A stretch of DNA of 19,032 bases from Clostridia bacterium (GTDB taxonomy: Bacteria > Bacillota > Clostridia > Oscillospirales > CAG-272), in NCBI GenBank assembly GCA_017540285.1, contig JAFYBI010000524.1, forward strand, positions 1-19,032. Reading direction: 5' to 3'. This document shows, piece by piece, positions 1 to 7,747 of the stretch. Position 1 is the stretch's first letter. Each line of letters begins with the position of its first letter. The position numbers and the translations under genes were made by a program. A model generated the notes under the pieces. It was not told where the DNA came from. It worked only from the letters and a program-made list of their open reading frames with translations, and made no database searches.

Positions 1-1
1 C

Positions 2-1714
2 GAGCCGATGGCGGTCGTGGAGGCGAACAACGAGATGCGCGAGCTCGAGGCAAAGGAGGCCCACGAGATCGAACGCATCCTGCGCGACCTCTCCGCGGGC
101 ATCGCCGTCTCCGGACAGACGCTCGTTCTCGACTACCTCAACATCACGGAGCTTGCCTTCATCTTCGCGTGCGGCGAGCTGTCCTTCGCGATGAACGCCG
201 CGGCTCCGCAGATCTCGGACAGACGCGTGATCGAACTCTACCGCGCGCGCCATCCCCTCCTCGACAAAAAGACCGTCGTCCCGATCTCGATCACGCTGGG
301 GCGGGATTATCAGATGGTCGTCATCACCGGTCCGAACACCGGCGGCAAGACCGTCACGCTGAAGACCCTCGGCCTCTTCGCGCTGATGACGCAGGCGGGG
401 CTGCATATCCCGGCGGACGACACCTCCGTCATGGGCGTCTTCGACGAGGTCTTCTCCGACATCGGCGACGAGCAGTCCATCGAACAGTCCCTCTCGACCT
501 TCTCCTCGCATATGAAGGGCATCGTCACGATCATCGACAAGATGACCGAGAACTCCCTTGTCCTCTTCGACGAGCTCGGCGCGGGCACGGACCCGGTCGA
601 AGGCGCGGCGCTCGCCATGTCGATCCTCGAGGAGACCCGCATGAACGGGACCCTCTGCGCGGCGACGACGCATTACGCCGAGCTCAAGGCCTACGCCATC
701 GAGACGGAAGGCGTCGTGAACGCGTCGTGCGAATTCGACATCGAAACGCTCAGGCCGACCTACCGCCTCATCATCGGCACGCCCGGCAAGTCCAACGCCT
801 TCGCGATCTCCGAAAAGCTCGGACTGGCTCCCGGCATCGTCAAGCGCGCGGAACATTTCGTCGACACGGGCTCGCAGAACTTCGAGGCCGTGATCACGAA
901 GCTCGAGGCGGCGCGGATCGAGCTCGAAAAGCAGAAGGCCGCGGCGGAGGAATCCCGGCGGGAATTCGAAGCCTATCGCGCCAAATCCGAGGCGGAGCTC
1001 AAAGAGAAGCTTGCCGGCGCGGAAAAGGAAGCCGACCGGATGCGGAAAAAGGCGCAGGAGCTCCTCGACGGGGCGCGCGCGACTTCCGAATTCGTCATCA
1101 CGGAGCTCGAAAAGGCGAAGCGCGAAAAGGATTCCGAACGGTTCGGCGAGGCGATCGCGGACGCGAAGAAAAACGTGCGCCAGCGGGTGCGCGACTATGA
1201 CGACCGGATGAATCCCGTGCTCGGGGCGGATGACGACGACGATTACGTCCTCCCGCGTCCTCTGAAGAAGGGCGACGTGATCCGCCACCGCAACCTCGGC
1301 ACGCAGGGCGTGATGCTCGAAGACCCGGACGAGAACGGCAACGCGAACGTCCGGATGGGCGCAGTGAAGATGCGCGTGAACGTCAAGGATCTGCGGCTCC
1401 TCGAAGACGCGGAGGAGGCGCAGAAGGCAGGGCAGAAGCGCGAAGCGAGGGCGAGAGCGCAGGTCACGAAGTCCTTCCGGCTCGAATGCGACGTCCGCGG
1501 CATGACCGGGGAGGAGGCGTGGTTCGTCGTCGATCAGTATATCGACTCTGCCATTGTAGCCGGCGTGCATCAGGCGACCGTCATCCACGGCAAGGGGACC
1601 GGCGCGCTGCGGAACTACCTGCACAGCCAGTTCAAGCACGACAGGCGCGTCAAATCCTTCCGCGTCGGGGCTTACGGCGAGGGGGATTTCGGCGTCACGG
1701 TGCTCGAACTTTGA
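2..1714 (+). CDS. mutS2: Endonuclease MutS2 (RqcU-like ribosome rescue / anti-recombination ATPase), C-terminal part
   Basis: The reading frame is open to the left edge, so the N-terminus lies outside the window; about 570 codons are visible, against roughly 785 for a full family member. Numbering from the first visible Met (base 8): Walker A GPNTGGKT at about 108-115, the MutS-type signature SLSTFSSHM at 161-169 and Walker B LVLFDELGAGTDP around 184-196 define the ABC ATPase. A charged Glu/Lys/Ala-rich coiled coil follows (about 295-400), then a small beta-rich KOW-like segment (about 420-470), then a complete Smr domain (about 492-568) with CDVRG and HGKGTGALR. This order is diagnostic of MutS2. 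The family has been linked to splitting collided ribosomes and to suppressing recombination; the Smr domain is the nuclease part. No clear intrinsic terminator follows, so some read-through toward the next operon is possible. Identification is very secure. Confidence 0.96.
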   Translation, partial: EPMAVVEANNEMRELEAKEAHEIERILRDLSAGIAVSGQTLVLDYLNITELAFIFACGELSFAMNAAAPQISDRRVIELYRARHPLLDKKTVVPISITLGRDYQMVVITGPNTGGKTVTLKTLGLFALMTQAGLHIPADDTSVMGVFDEVFSDIGDEQSIEQSLSTFSSHMKGIVTIIDKMTENSLVLFDELGAGTDPVEGAALAMSILEETRMNGTLCAATTHYAELKAYAIETEGVVNASCEFDIETLRPTYRLIIGTPGKSNAFAISEKLGLAPGIVKRAEHFVDTGSQNFEAVITKLEAARIELEKQKAAAEESRREFEAYRAKSEAELKEKLAGAEKEADRMRKKAQELLDGARATSEFVITELEKAKREKDSERFGEAIADAKKNVRQRVRDYDDRMNPVLGADDDDDYVLPRPLKKGDVIRHRNLGTQGVMLEDPDENGNANVRMGAVKMRVNVKDLRLLEDAEEAQKAGQKREARARAQVTKSFRLECDVRGMTGEEAWFVVDQYIDSAIVAGVHQATVIHGKGTGALRNYLHSQFKHDRRVKSFRVGAYGEGDFGVTVLEL

Positions 1715-1759
1715 GTTTTTGCAGCGATTTGTGTCGTTAAAACGTGAAATATCGGTAAA

Positions 1760-1774
1760 ATTTTATCATAAAAT
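1760..1774. repeat. AT-rich 7-1-7 palindrome upstream of the rha operon promoter
   Basis: The sequence ATTTTAT-C-ATAAAAT is a perfect inverted repeat with a one-base centre. It lies in the 232-bp gap between mutS2 and the next gene, about 55 bp upstream of the predicted -35 box. It has no following T-tract, so it does not look like a terminator. It could be a regulator site, or chance symmetry in an AT-rich patch; nothing else in the gap explains it. A GC palindrome CCGGCGCCGG (1793-1802) follows closely. Confidence 0.3.
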
Positions 1775-1829
1775 CGATAAATAATCATCAAACCGGCGCC
1801 GGAATCGTCTGTTTTTCGCGGGAAATCCA

Positions 1830-1858
1830 TTGCAAAAACGGAAAAAGGGTGCTATAAT
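1830..1858 (+). promoter_or_regulatory. Sigma-A-type promoter of the rha operon
   Basis: TTGCAA (1830-1835) and a perfect TATAAT (1853-1858) are separated by exactly 17 bp. This is the only good promoter seen before the operon, and it leaves a leader of about 80 nt before the first start codon. The longer frame that begins at 1830 overlaps the promoter itself and so cannot be the true start of the first gene. Confidence 0.8.
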
Positions 1859-1946
1859 AAGATGGTTCTGTATCCGGTTCCGGGCGGATTCCTTTTTCCG
1901 CGCGAATCGGGACGGGGCAACAACACGAAACGGAGTAACAACCGAT

Positions 1947-2810
1947 ATGGTACGATTCAGATTCAGCGCGTTTTCCGACGAGTATTCTTCCTCTCTCGAC
2001 GAACAGATCGAGGGGCTTCTCCTCAATAAAATCAAAATGACCGAGGTGCGCGGCGTGGACGGGACGAACGTCTCCGACCTCACGCCCGAGCAGGCCGCCG
2101 ACGTGAAGCGCAGGCTCGACGCGCACGGGATCTCCGTGTCCGCCGTCGGATCGCCGATCGGCAAGATCGGGGTGACGGATCCCCTCGAGCCCCACCTCGA
2201 CAAGCTCCGCAACACCTGCGAGATCGCTCTCCGTCTCGGCACGTCCCGCATCCGCGTGTTCTCCTACTACATCCCGGACGGGAAGTACGAGGAATACCGC
2301 GGCGAGGTCCTCGACCGGATGGGAAAGATGCTCGAGATCGGCGACGAATACGGCCTGAAGCTCTGCCACGAAAACGAGAAGGGCATCTACGGCGACACCC
2401 CGGAGCGCTGCCTCGATCTCATGACCGCGTTTGACGGCCGCTACGGCTGCGTGTTCGATCCCGCGAACTTCATCCAGTGCGGCGCGGAGCCCTTCGAGTA
2501 TTCGTTCAATCTCCTGAAGCGCTATATTACCTACATGCACATCAAGGACGCGGAACCGAGCGGGACCATCGTTCCTGCCGGCGTCGGCGTCGGATGCATT
2601 CCCGAAACGCTCGCCGTCGTCAACATGATCTATTCCGGCGATTTCGTCCTCACGCTCGAGCCGCATCTGCGCGTGTTCGCCGGGCTCGAAGCCCTGGAAG
2701 GCGGCCCCCGCACCGCGCTGGGCAATGCCTACGCCACCTCTGCCGAGGCCTTTGCCGCCGCCGCGGAACACCTGCGATGGTGCCTCCCGAAGACTGCGCA
2801 GAGCCTCTGA
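1947..2810 (+). CDS. Sugar phosphate isomerase/epimerase-like TIM-barrel protein
   Basis: A 287-aa protein of the xylose-isomerase-like TIM-barrel superfamily (AP endonuclease 2 fold). Likely metal ligands form an E-D-H-E set: Glu142 in CHENEKG, Asp171 in FDPANF, His198 in YMHIKD and Glu238 in LTLEPH; Asn174 and Lys200 also sit in typical family positions. The ATG at 1947 was chosen because it follows a CGGAG ribosome binding site and gives the usual short start before the first barrel strand; the in-frame extension back to 1830 lies in the promoter. No signal peptide is seen, so it is probably cytosolic. It is the first gene of the operon, 47 nt ahead of rhaB. It probably isomerises or epimerises a sugar, perhaps in rhamnose metabolism, but the substrate cannot be read from the sequence. 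It is not RhaA, which is separate. Confidence 0.85.
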   Translation: MVRFRFSAFSDEYSSSLDEQIEGLLLNKIKMTEVRGVDGTNVSDLTPEQAADVKRRLDAHGISVSAVGSPIGKIGVTDPLEPHLDKLRNTCEIALRLGTSRIRVFSYYIPDGKYEEYRGEVLDRMGKMLEIGDEYGLKLCHENEKGIYGDTPERCLDLMTAFDGRYGCVFDPANFIQCGAEPFEYSFNLLKRYITYMHIKDAEPSGTIVPAGVGVGCIPETLAVVNMIYSGDFVLTLEPHLRVFAGLEALEGGPRTALGNAYATSAEAFAAAAEHLRWCLPKTAQSL

Positions 2811-2857
2811 CAACCGAACATAACCCGATCGAAGGATCTTTTTGGAAGGAGACCGAT

Positions 2858-4339
2858 ATGGCTGCGAAAAAAATGCTGGCCGTCGACCTCGGCGCGTCGA
2901 GCGGACGGGGAATCCTCGGCAGATTTGACGGCGAACGCTTTACTCTGGAGGAAATCCACCGCTTCTCGAACGATCCCGTGATGATGCCGGGCGGCTTCTT
3001 CTGGGATACGCTCCGGCTGCTCTTCGAAATCAAGACGGCGATCCTGAAATCGTCCCACGCGGGCGGGATCGATTCCGTCGGCATCGACACCTGGGGTGTC
3101 GACTACGGCTACCTCGATAAGACGGGCGCCCTCCTCTCGAACCCCTACCACTACCGCGACACGAGAACGGACAACATTCAGTCCTATGTCTTCGAAAAGC
3201 TCGCCCCCCGAAGCGAGATCTACGGCACGACCGGCATCCAGTCCCTCAACTTCAACACCCTTTACCAGATCGCGGCGGATCTGCGCGACCGCCCGTGGGT
3301 GGTGGAGAACGCCGAAACGCTTCTGCACATGCCCGACCTGCTCGGCTATCTTCTGACCGGCGTCAAGAAGAGCGAATACACGATCGCCTCGACGGGCGCC
3401 CTGCTCGACGCGAAGACACGGCGCTACGCGGACGCGCTGCTCGAAAAGTGCGGCGTGCCGAAGCGGCTGCTCTGCGGCCTCGTCGAGCCCGGTTATGACA
3501 TGGGGAAGATGCTCCCGGCCATCGAAGAGGAGACCGGAAACACGGGCGCGCGGATCCTGAAGGTCGCCGGACACGACACGGCATCCGCCGTTCTCTCCGT
3601 CCCCGCGTCGGACGAAAACTTCCTCTATATTTCGAGCGGCACATGGTCCCTCATGGGGATCGAGTCGCCGGAACCGGTCCTCACGGATCTCTCCGAAAAA
3701 TACGACTTCACGAACGAAGGCGGCGTCTTCGGGACCATCCGGGTGCTCAAGAACATCATGGGCCTCTGGATCGAGCAGGAATCCCGCAGACAGTGGAAGA
3801 GAGAGGGGAAGAGCTTCACCTTCGACGAGCTTTCCGAGATGGCGCTCGCCTCGAAGCCCCTGCAGTCGATCGTCAATCCCGACGATCCGCTCTTCGCGAC
3901 CGCGGGCAACATGCCGAAGCGCATCTGCGAATACTGCGCGAAGACCGGACAGCACGTCCCCGAGAACATCGGCGAGATCGTCCGCTGCATCTTCGAATCC
4001 CTCGCGCTCCGGTACCGCTGGACCGCCGAGAAGCTCGAGGAGATGACCGGCCGGAAATACCCCGTCATCAGCATTGTCGGCGGCGGCACGAAGGAGACCA
4101 TGCTCTCGCGGTTCGCGGCTGACGCGTCCGGGCGGTTCGTCCTGGCGGGACCCGTCGAAGCGACGACGCTCGGCAACATCGCCATGCAGTGCATTGCCGC
4201 GGGTGAGATCCGCGACATGTGGGAGGCGCGCCGCGTGATCCGCGCTTCCTTCCCGATCGAAGAATACGCGCCCGACGCCTCTTCGAAGAACGCCTGGGAC
4301 GACGCCTACGGACGCTTCCTCTCCCTCATCGGGGAGTGA
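2858..4339 (+). CDS. rhaB: Rhamnulokinase RhaB
   Basis: A 493-aa FGGY-family sugar kinase, close to the usual RhaB length of about 490. RhaB phosphorylates L-rhamnulose to L-rhamnulose-1-phosphate with ATP in the cytosol. Hallmarks are the N-terminal phosphate-binding loop AVDLGASSGRG (8-18), DTWGVDYGYLD (77-87), Asp240 in AGHDTAS as the likely catalytic base, SSGTWSLMG (259-267) and the C-terminal ATP-site loop VGGGTKE (407-413). The GASSGR loop and the HDTASAV block set RhaB apart from xylulo- and glycerol kinases. The start at 2858 has a strong AAGGAGA ribosome binding site 5 nt upstream; a longer in-frame extension to 2477 only shadows the previous gene. It is followed after 64 nt by rhaA. 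Confidence 0.96.
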   Translation: MAAKKMLAVDLGASSGRGILGRFDGERFTLEEIHRFSNDPVMMPGGFFWDTLRLLFEIKTAILKSSHAGGIDSVGIDTWGVDYGYLDKTGALLSNPYHYRDTRTDNIQSYVFEKLAPRSEIYGTTGIQSLNFNTLYQIAADLRDRPWVVENAETLLHMPDLLGYLLTGVKKSEYTIASTGALLDAKTRRYADALLEKCGVPKRLLCGLVEPGYDMGKMLPAIEEETGNTGARILKVAGHDTASAVLSVPASDENFLYISSGTWSLMGIESPEPVLTDLSEKYDFTNEGGVFGTIRVLKNIMGLWIEQESRRQWKREGKSFTFDELSEMALASKPLQSIVNPDDPLFATAGNMPKRICEYCAKTGQHVPENIGEIVRCIFESLALRYRWTAEKLEEMTGRKYPVISIVGGGTKETMLSRFAADASGRFVLAGPVEATTLGNIAMQCIAAGEIRDMWEARRVIRASFPIEEYAPDASSKNAWDDAYGRFLSLIGE

Positions 4340-4403
4340 GACGCCGGCGGGAAGTCCTCCGAACCGAATCCGACAACAACTTCATCTTGAAAGGAATCCA
4401 CAC

Positions 4404-5660
4404 ATGCTGAACACCGAAAAAGCGCTGGAAATCGCGAGAAATGTATATGGCAGATACGGCGTTGACGTCGACGCCGCGCTGAAGGCGACCGCATCCACCC
4501 CCGTTTCCGTTCACTGCTGGCAGGGCGACGATGTCGCGGGCTTCGAAGCGGCGGACGGAGACCTCACCGGCGGCATCCAGTCCACCGGCAATTACCCGGG
4601 CAAGGCGAGAAACATCGACGAGCTGAGAAAGGATTTCGAATTTGCGAAGTCCCTCATCCCCGGAAAGAAGAAGTTCTCCCTGCACGCCATCTACCTCGAT
4701 TCGAACGGGAAGAAGGTCGCCCGCAACGAGATCGGTCCCGAGCACTTCGCGTCGTGGATCGACTGGGCGAAGGAGCAGGGCCTCGGCCTCGACTACAACC
4801 CGACGTTCTTCTCCCATCCGCTCTCCGCGGACGGCTTCACCCTTTCTTCCGACGATGAGAGCATCCGCAGGTTCTGGGTCGAGCACGGCATCCTGTCCCG
4901 CAAGGTCTCCGAGGCCTTCGGCAAGGCCACCGGTCAGCCCTCCGTCATCAACTTCTGGGTTCCCGACGGATTCAAGGACACCCCGGTCAACCGCGCCCGC
5001 AAGAGAGAAAACCTCGCACGCTCCTATGACGAGATCTTCGCCGAGAAGATTTCGAAGGAATACAACCTCGATTCCGTCGAATCCAAGCTCTTCGGCATCG
5101 GGCTCGAAAGCTGCACGATCGGCTCCCATGAGTTCTACATGGGCTGCGCGATGAAGCACGGCATCCTCCTCACCCTCGATACCGGCCACTTCCATCCCAC
5201 CGAAATGGTCTCCGACAAGCTTTCCTCGACGCTCCAGTATCTCGACGGCGTGATGCTCCATGTTTCCCGTCCGGTCCGCTGGGACTCCGACCATGTCGTC
5301 ATCCTCGACGACGAGCTCAAGGCCCTCGCCTGCGAGGTCCACCAAGACGGCTTCGAAAAACGCGTCAACATCGGCCTCGACTTCTTCGACGGCTCGATCA
5401 ACCGCATCGCCGCGTGGACCATGGGTACCCGCAACATGCAGAAGGCTGTGCTCTGGGCAAACCTCGAACCCGTGAAGATGCTGCAGAAATTCGAGCTCGA
5501 AGGCGACTTCACCAGCCGTCTCGCCTACCTCGAAGAGCTGAAGACCCTGCCGTTCGGCCTTGTCTGGAACGCGTACTGCGAGATGCAGGGCGTCCCGGCG
5601 GGCGACAGCTGGATCCCAATGATGAAACAATATGAAAAGGACGTGCTTTCCGCGCGATAA
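4404..5660 (+). CDS. rhaA: L-rhamnose isomerase RhaA
   Basis: A 418-aa protein, almost exactly the length of known RhaA, which interconverts L-rhamnose and L-rhamnulose using divalent metals. The metal sites are intact when matched to the E. coli enzyme (offset 8): Glu226 in VESKLFGIG, Asp259 and His262 in TLDTGHFHP, His286 in MLHVSRP, Asp294 and Asp296 in RWDSDH, and Asp326 in GLDFFDGSINR. An AAGGA ribosome binding site lies 8 nt before the ATG. The enzyme is cytosolic and supplies the substrate of RhaB. The next gene starts only 4 nt after the stop, so rhaA is tied directly to the lipoprotein genes that follow. No rhaD aldolase or rhaM mutarotase is recognised in the window. Confidence 0.97.
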   Translation: MLNTEKALEIARNVYGRYGVDVDAALKATASTPVSVHCWQGDDVAGFEAADGDLTGGIQSTGNYPGKARNIDELRKDFEFAKSLIPGKKKFSLHAIYLDSNGKKVARNEIGPEHFASWIDWAKEQGLGLDYNPTFFSHPLSADGFTLSSDDESIRRFWVEHGILSRKVSEAFGKATGQPSVINFWVPDGFKDTPVNRARKRENLARSYDEIFAEKISKEYNLDSVESKLFGIGLESCTIGSHEFYMGCAMKHGILLTLDTGHFHPTEMVSDKLSSTLQYLDGVMLHVSRPVRWDSDHVVILDDELKALACEVHQDGFEKRVNIGLDFFDGSINRIAAWTMGTRNMQKAVLWANLEPVKMLQKFELEGDFTSRLAYLEELKTLPFGLVWNAYCEMQGVPAGDSWIPMMKQYEKDVLSAR

Positions 5661-5664
5661 GTCC

Positions 5665-6819
5665 ATGCTGAAACACAAACACTCTCTGAACAAGCTCCTT
5701 TCCCTGGCCCTTGCCGTCCTCATGCTGTCCTCCTGCGGGCTCATCGAGATGCGCGAGGCGATGCTCGAATACCCGGAGACGAACAACACCGCCGACGGAC
5801 TTCTCACCCCTGCCGCCCGTTCGGTGGAGGACGCCGAGGAGCGGATCACGGAATTCGTCTACACGGACGAGCCGGAAGCGACCGGTCCGGAACCGGTGAC
5901 CTTCACGCTTGCCGGGGATATTCTCGTCGATACGTTCATCATCAGCGACGGAGCGCGCCGCGCCGGGGAAGGGCAGAGCTACAGCTTTGTCCGCATGCTC
6001 TCCGGGATTTACCGGGACCTCTCGGCGGCGGACATCACCGCAGGATTCGACACGACCGCCGCAAGGCCCAAGAACGACCAGGACAAGAGCCACAAGATCC
6101 CCGAGGAAATGGTCGCCGTGCTTGCCGAAGCGGGCTACGACGTCCTCGACACGCTGGCCTGGGACGATCCGAACGGCATGCTCGGACATTACGGCATCAC
6201 CTCCCTTTCCACCTCCGCGAAGGACGGCGGGATCCTGATCCTCGAGGAAAAGGGTCTTGTCTTCGCGATCTGCGCGGCGGGCGGCGAGGCGTTCCCGATC
6301 GGCGACGAAGCGACGCTTTCGAACATCGCGAAGGCGGCGGATCAGGCCGAACTCGTGATCGTGCTCGCGGACTGGGATGACGGCATGACGCATGACGAGC
6401 AGTGCGCGGCCGCCTATTACATGGCGGAAGCCGGTGCGGACGTCGTCGTCGGGACCGGGGAGACCGTCGGTCCGGTCGACCGTCTTGCCACCCTGCGCGG
6501 GACCTCGTGCCTCGTGGCATATTCTCTCGGCAGCATCCTCTCGACGGGGAAGACATGGGAGGGACTGCTCGGCGGCATCCTCACCTTCACGGCGACGCCG
6601 GACAGTGAGGGGCACTATACCGTCGGCGATCCGATCCTCACCCCGACCGTCGTGCATTTCAGCGCGGCGAAGCAGGATTATCAGATATTCCCGCTGTCCG
6701 GCTACAACGATGACCTCGCTGCCCTGCACGGCGTCTCCGGCTTCACGGCGGAGGGCCTGAAGGGGTATATCCGCACGGTCATCCCGGCCGAATATCTCCC
6801 GCAGGAATTCCGGGGCTGA
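5665..6819 (+). CDS. Lipoprotein with a degenerate CapA-like (PGA_cap) domain
   Basis: A 384-aa predicted lipoprotein: basic N-terminus, hydrophobic stretch, and lipobox LSSC with Cys24. Residues about 78-330 follow the CapA/poly-gamma-glutamate-synthesis fold: FTLAGDILVDT (80-90), the AEAGYDVLDT helix-strand (154-163), AELVIVLADWDDGMTHDEQ (228-246), AGADVVVGTGETVGPVD (256-272) and LVAYSLGSILS (283-293). The histidine-rich metal motifs of the family (NNH, HWG, GHHPH-type) appear as LAWDD, DWDDG and GTGET, so the phosphoesterase-like centre seems lost. The chosen ATG sits 4 nt after the rhaA stop and gives a standard lipoprotein start; an in-frame ATG at 5632 would add 11 residues and overlap rhaA. 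Neither start has a clear ribosome binding site, which fits translational coupling. A binding or structural role at the cell surface is inferred; no capsule genes are nearby. Confidence 0.75.
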   Translation: MLKHKHSLNKLLSLALAVLMLSSCGLIEMREAMLEYPETNNTADGLLTPAARSVEDAEERITEFVYTDEPEATGPEPVTFTLAGDILVDTFIISDGARRAGEGQSYSFVRMLSGIYRDLSAADITAGFDTTAARPKNDQDKSHKIPEEMVAVLAEAGYDVLDTLAWDDPNGMLGHYGITSLSTSAKDGGILILEEKGLVFAICAAGGEAFPIGDEATLSNIAKAADQAELVIVLADWDDGMTHDEQCAAAYYMAEAGADVVVGTGETVGPVDRLATLRGTSCLVAYSLGSILSTGKTWEGLLGGILTFTATPDSEGHYTVGDPILTPTVVHFSAAKQDYQIFPLSGYNDDLAALHGVSGFTAEGLKGYIRTVIPAEYLPQEFRG

Positions 6820-6849
6820 GACCCCGATTTCCGGAACAGGAACAACATC

Positions 6850-7716
6850 ATGGTTCGATTCATCCACAAGCGGCAAGTGCTCCTGCCCGTCCTCGTGGCG
6901 GCGGCGGTCCTGCTCCCTGCCTGTTCAAGGCCGGAGGCGAGCAGTGATACCGATCCGATGCTGACGGGAACAGAGGTCGAGGAGCAGGAAACAGCAGACG
7001 AGCAGGAGGATACCGTGGTCCTCGAACCCGCGGTTCCCGCCATCGGCGTCGGCAGGATCATGCCCGTCGTCGTCGAGCAGCGGGACGAGCTGATCTGCAT
7101 CGATCCCGGCCACGGCTTCCGCGATCCCGGCACCGGTTCCGACAGCTTCTTCCCGGAGGGGATCTATGAGCGCGAGATCACCATGCAGGTCTCCCTCCTC
7201 CTCGACGATGCCCTGAAGGCACGCGGCTTCCGCACGGTCCTCACCCATGACGGCGTGAACATGCCGGAGGGCGCGGACCTCAACTGGGACGGCGTTTTCT
7301 CCGCGCCTTACGAACGGCCGCCCTACGTCAACAACTATATCCGTCCGGACTATCTCGTCTCCATCCACGTGAACGCGGTGGGGAGTCCCGAGAAATGCGG
7401 GGCAATGGTCTTCTTCGACCAGAACTACTACAAGGATAACGACTGGAACGAGACCGCCGCCGCGTACATCCGCGATTCCATCGAGGAGGGGGTCGTGACG
7501 ACCGCCGTAACCCAGCTCGTGGATTCCAAGGACATGGAGGACGCCTCCTTCGCGATCAACCGGGAGACGAAATGCGCCTCCTCGCTGATCGAAATGGGCT
7601 TCTGCACCAACGAAACGGACGCCGAAAACCTTCAGGATCCCGAATGGCAGAGACAGATGGCGGAGGCCATCGCCGAGGGGATCGAGCGGTTCTTCGACGA
7701 TCTCGGACAGAACTGA
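6850..7716 (+). CDS. Lipoprotein N-acetylmuramoyl-L-alanine amidase (Amidase_3), copy 1
   Basis: A 288-aa lipoprotein with signal peptide and lipobox LPAC (Cys25), an acidic linker (about 30-55), then an Amidase_3 domain (about 81-283). This family is zinc-dependent and cleaves the bond between N-acetylmuramic acid and L-alanine in peptidoglycan. All key residues are present: His88 in CIDPGHG, Glu107 in GIYERE, His173 in VSIHVNA and the catalytic Glu248 in SSLIEMGFCTN. There is no SH3, SPOR or LysM wall-binding module; the lipid anchor would hold it at the outer membrane face. AGGA about 8 nt before the ATG serves as ribosome binding site. It starts 30 nt after the CapA-like gene and 31 nt before its paralogue. 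The target could be the wall itself or a related amide-linked muropeptide. Confidence 0.9.
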   Translation: MVRFIHKRQVLLPVLVAAAVLLPACSRPEASSDTDPMLTGTEVEEQETADEQEDTVVLEPAVPAIGVGRIMPVVVEQRDELICIDPGHGFRDPGTGSDSFFPEGIYEREITMQVSLLLDDALKARGFRTVLTHDGVNMPEGADLNWDGVFSAPYERPPYVNNYIRPDYLVSIHVNAVGSPEKCGAMVFFDQNYYKDNDWNETAAAYIRDSIEEGVVTTAVTQLVDSKDMEDASFAINRETKCASSLIEMGFCTNETDAENLQDPEWQRQMAEAIAEGIERFFDDLGQN

Positions 7717-7747
7717 CTACCGGAAGTAAGGAAGCAGGAACGATAAC

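Noticed and set aside
1793..1818. GC palindrome followed by a T-run as a terminator for mutS2
   Set aside because: The palindrome has no room for a loop and the T-run starts about 10 bases later, so it does not have the shape of an intrinsic terminator.
1830..1946. In-frame N-terminal extension of the TIM-barrel protein
   Set aside because: The extension overlaps the -35/-10 promoter and has no ribosome binding site; the ATG at 1947 has one and begins at the normal family start.
4326..5849. A 507-codon open frame on the - strand opposite rhaA
   Set aside because: rhaA on the other strand has all its metal ligands and a proper ribosome binding site; the antisense frame has no family features. 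Similar long antisense frames at 2729-3955, 5509-6876, 7556-8593 and 8364-9689 were rejected for the same reason.
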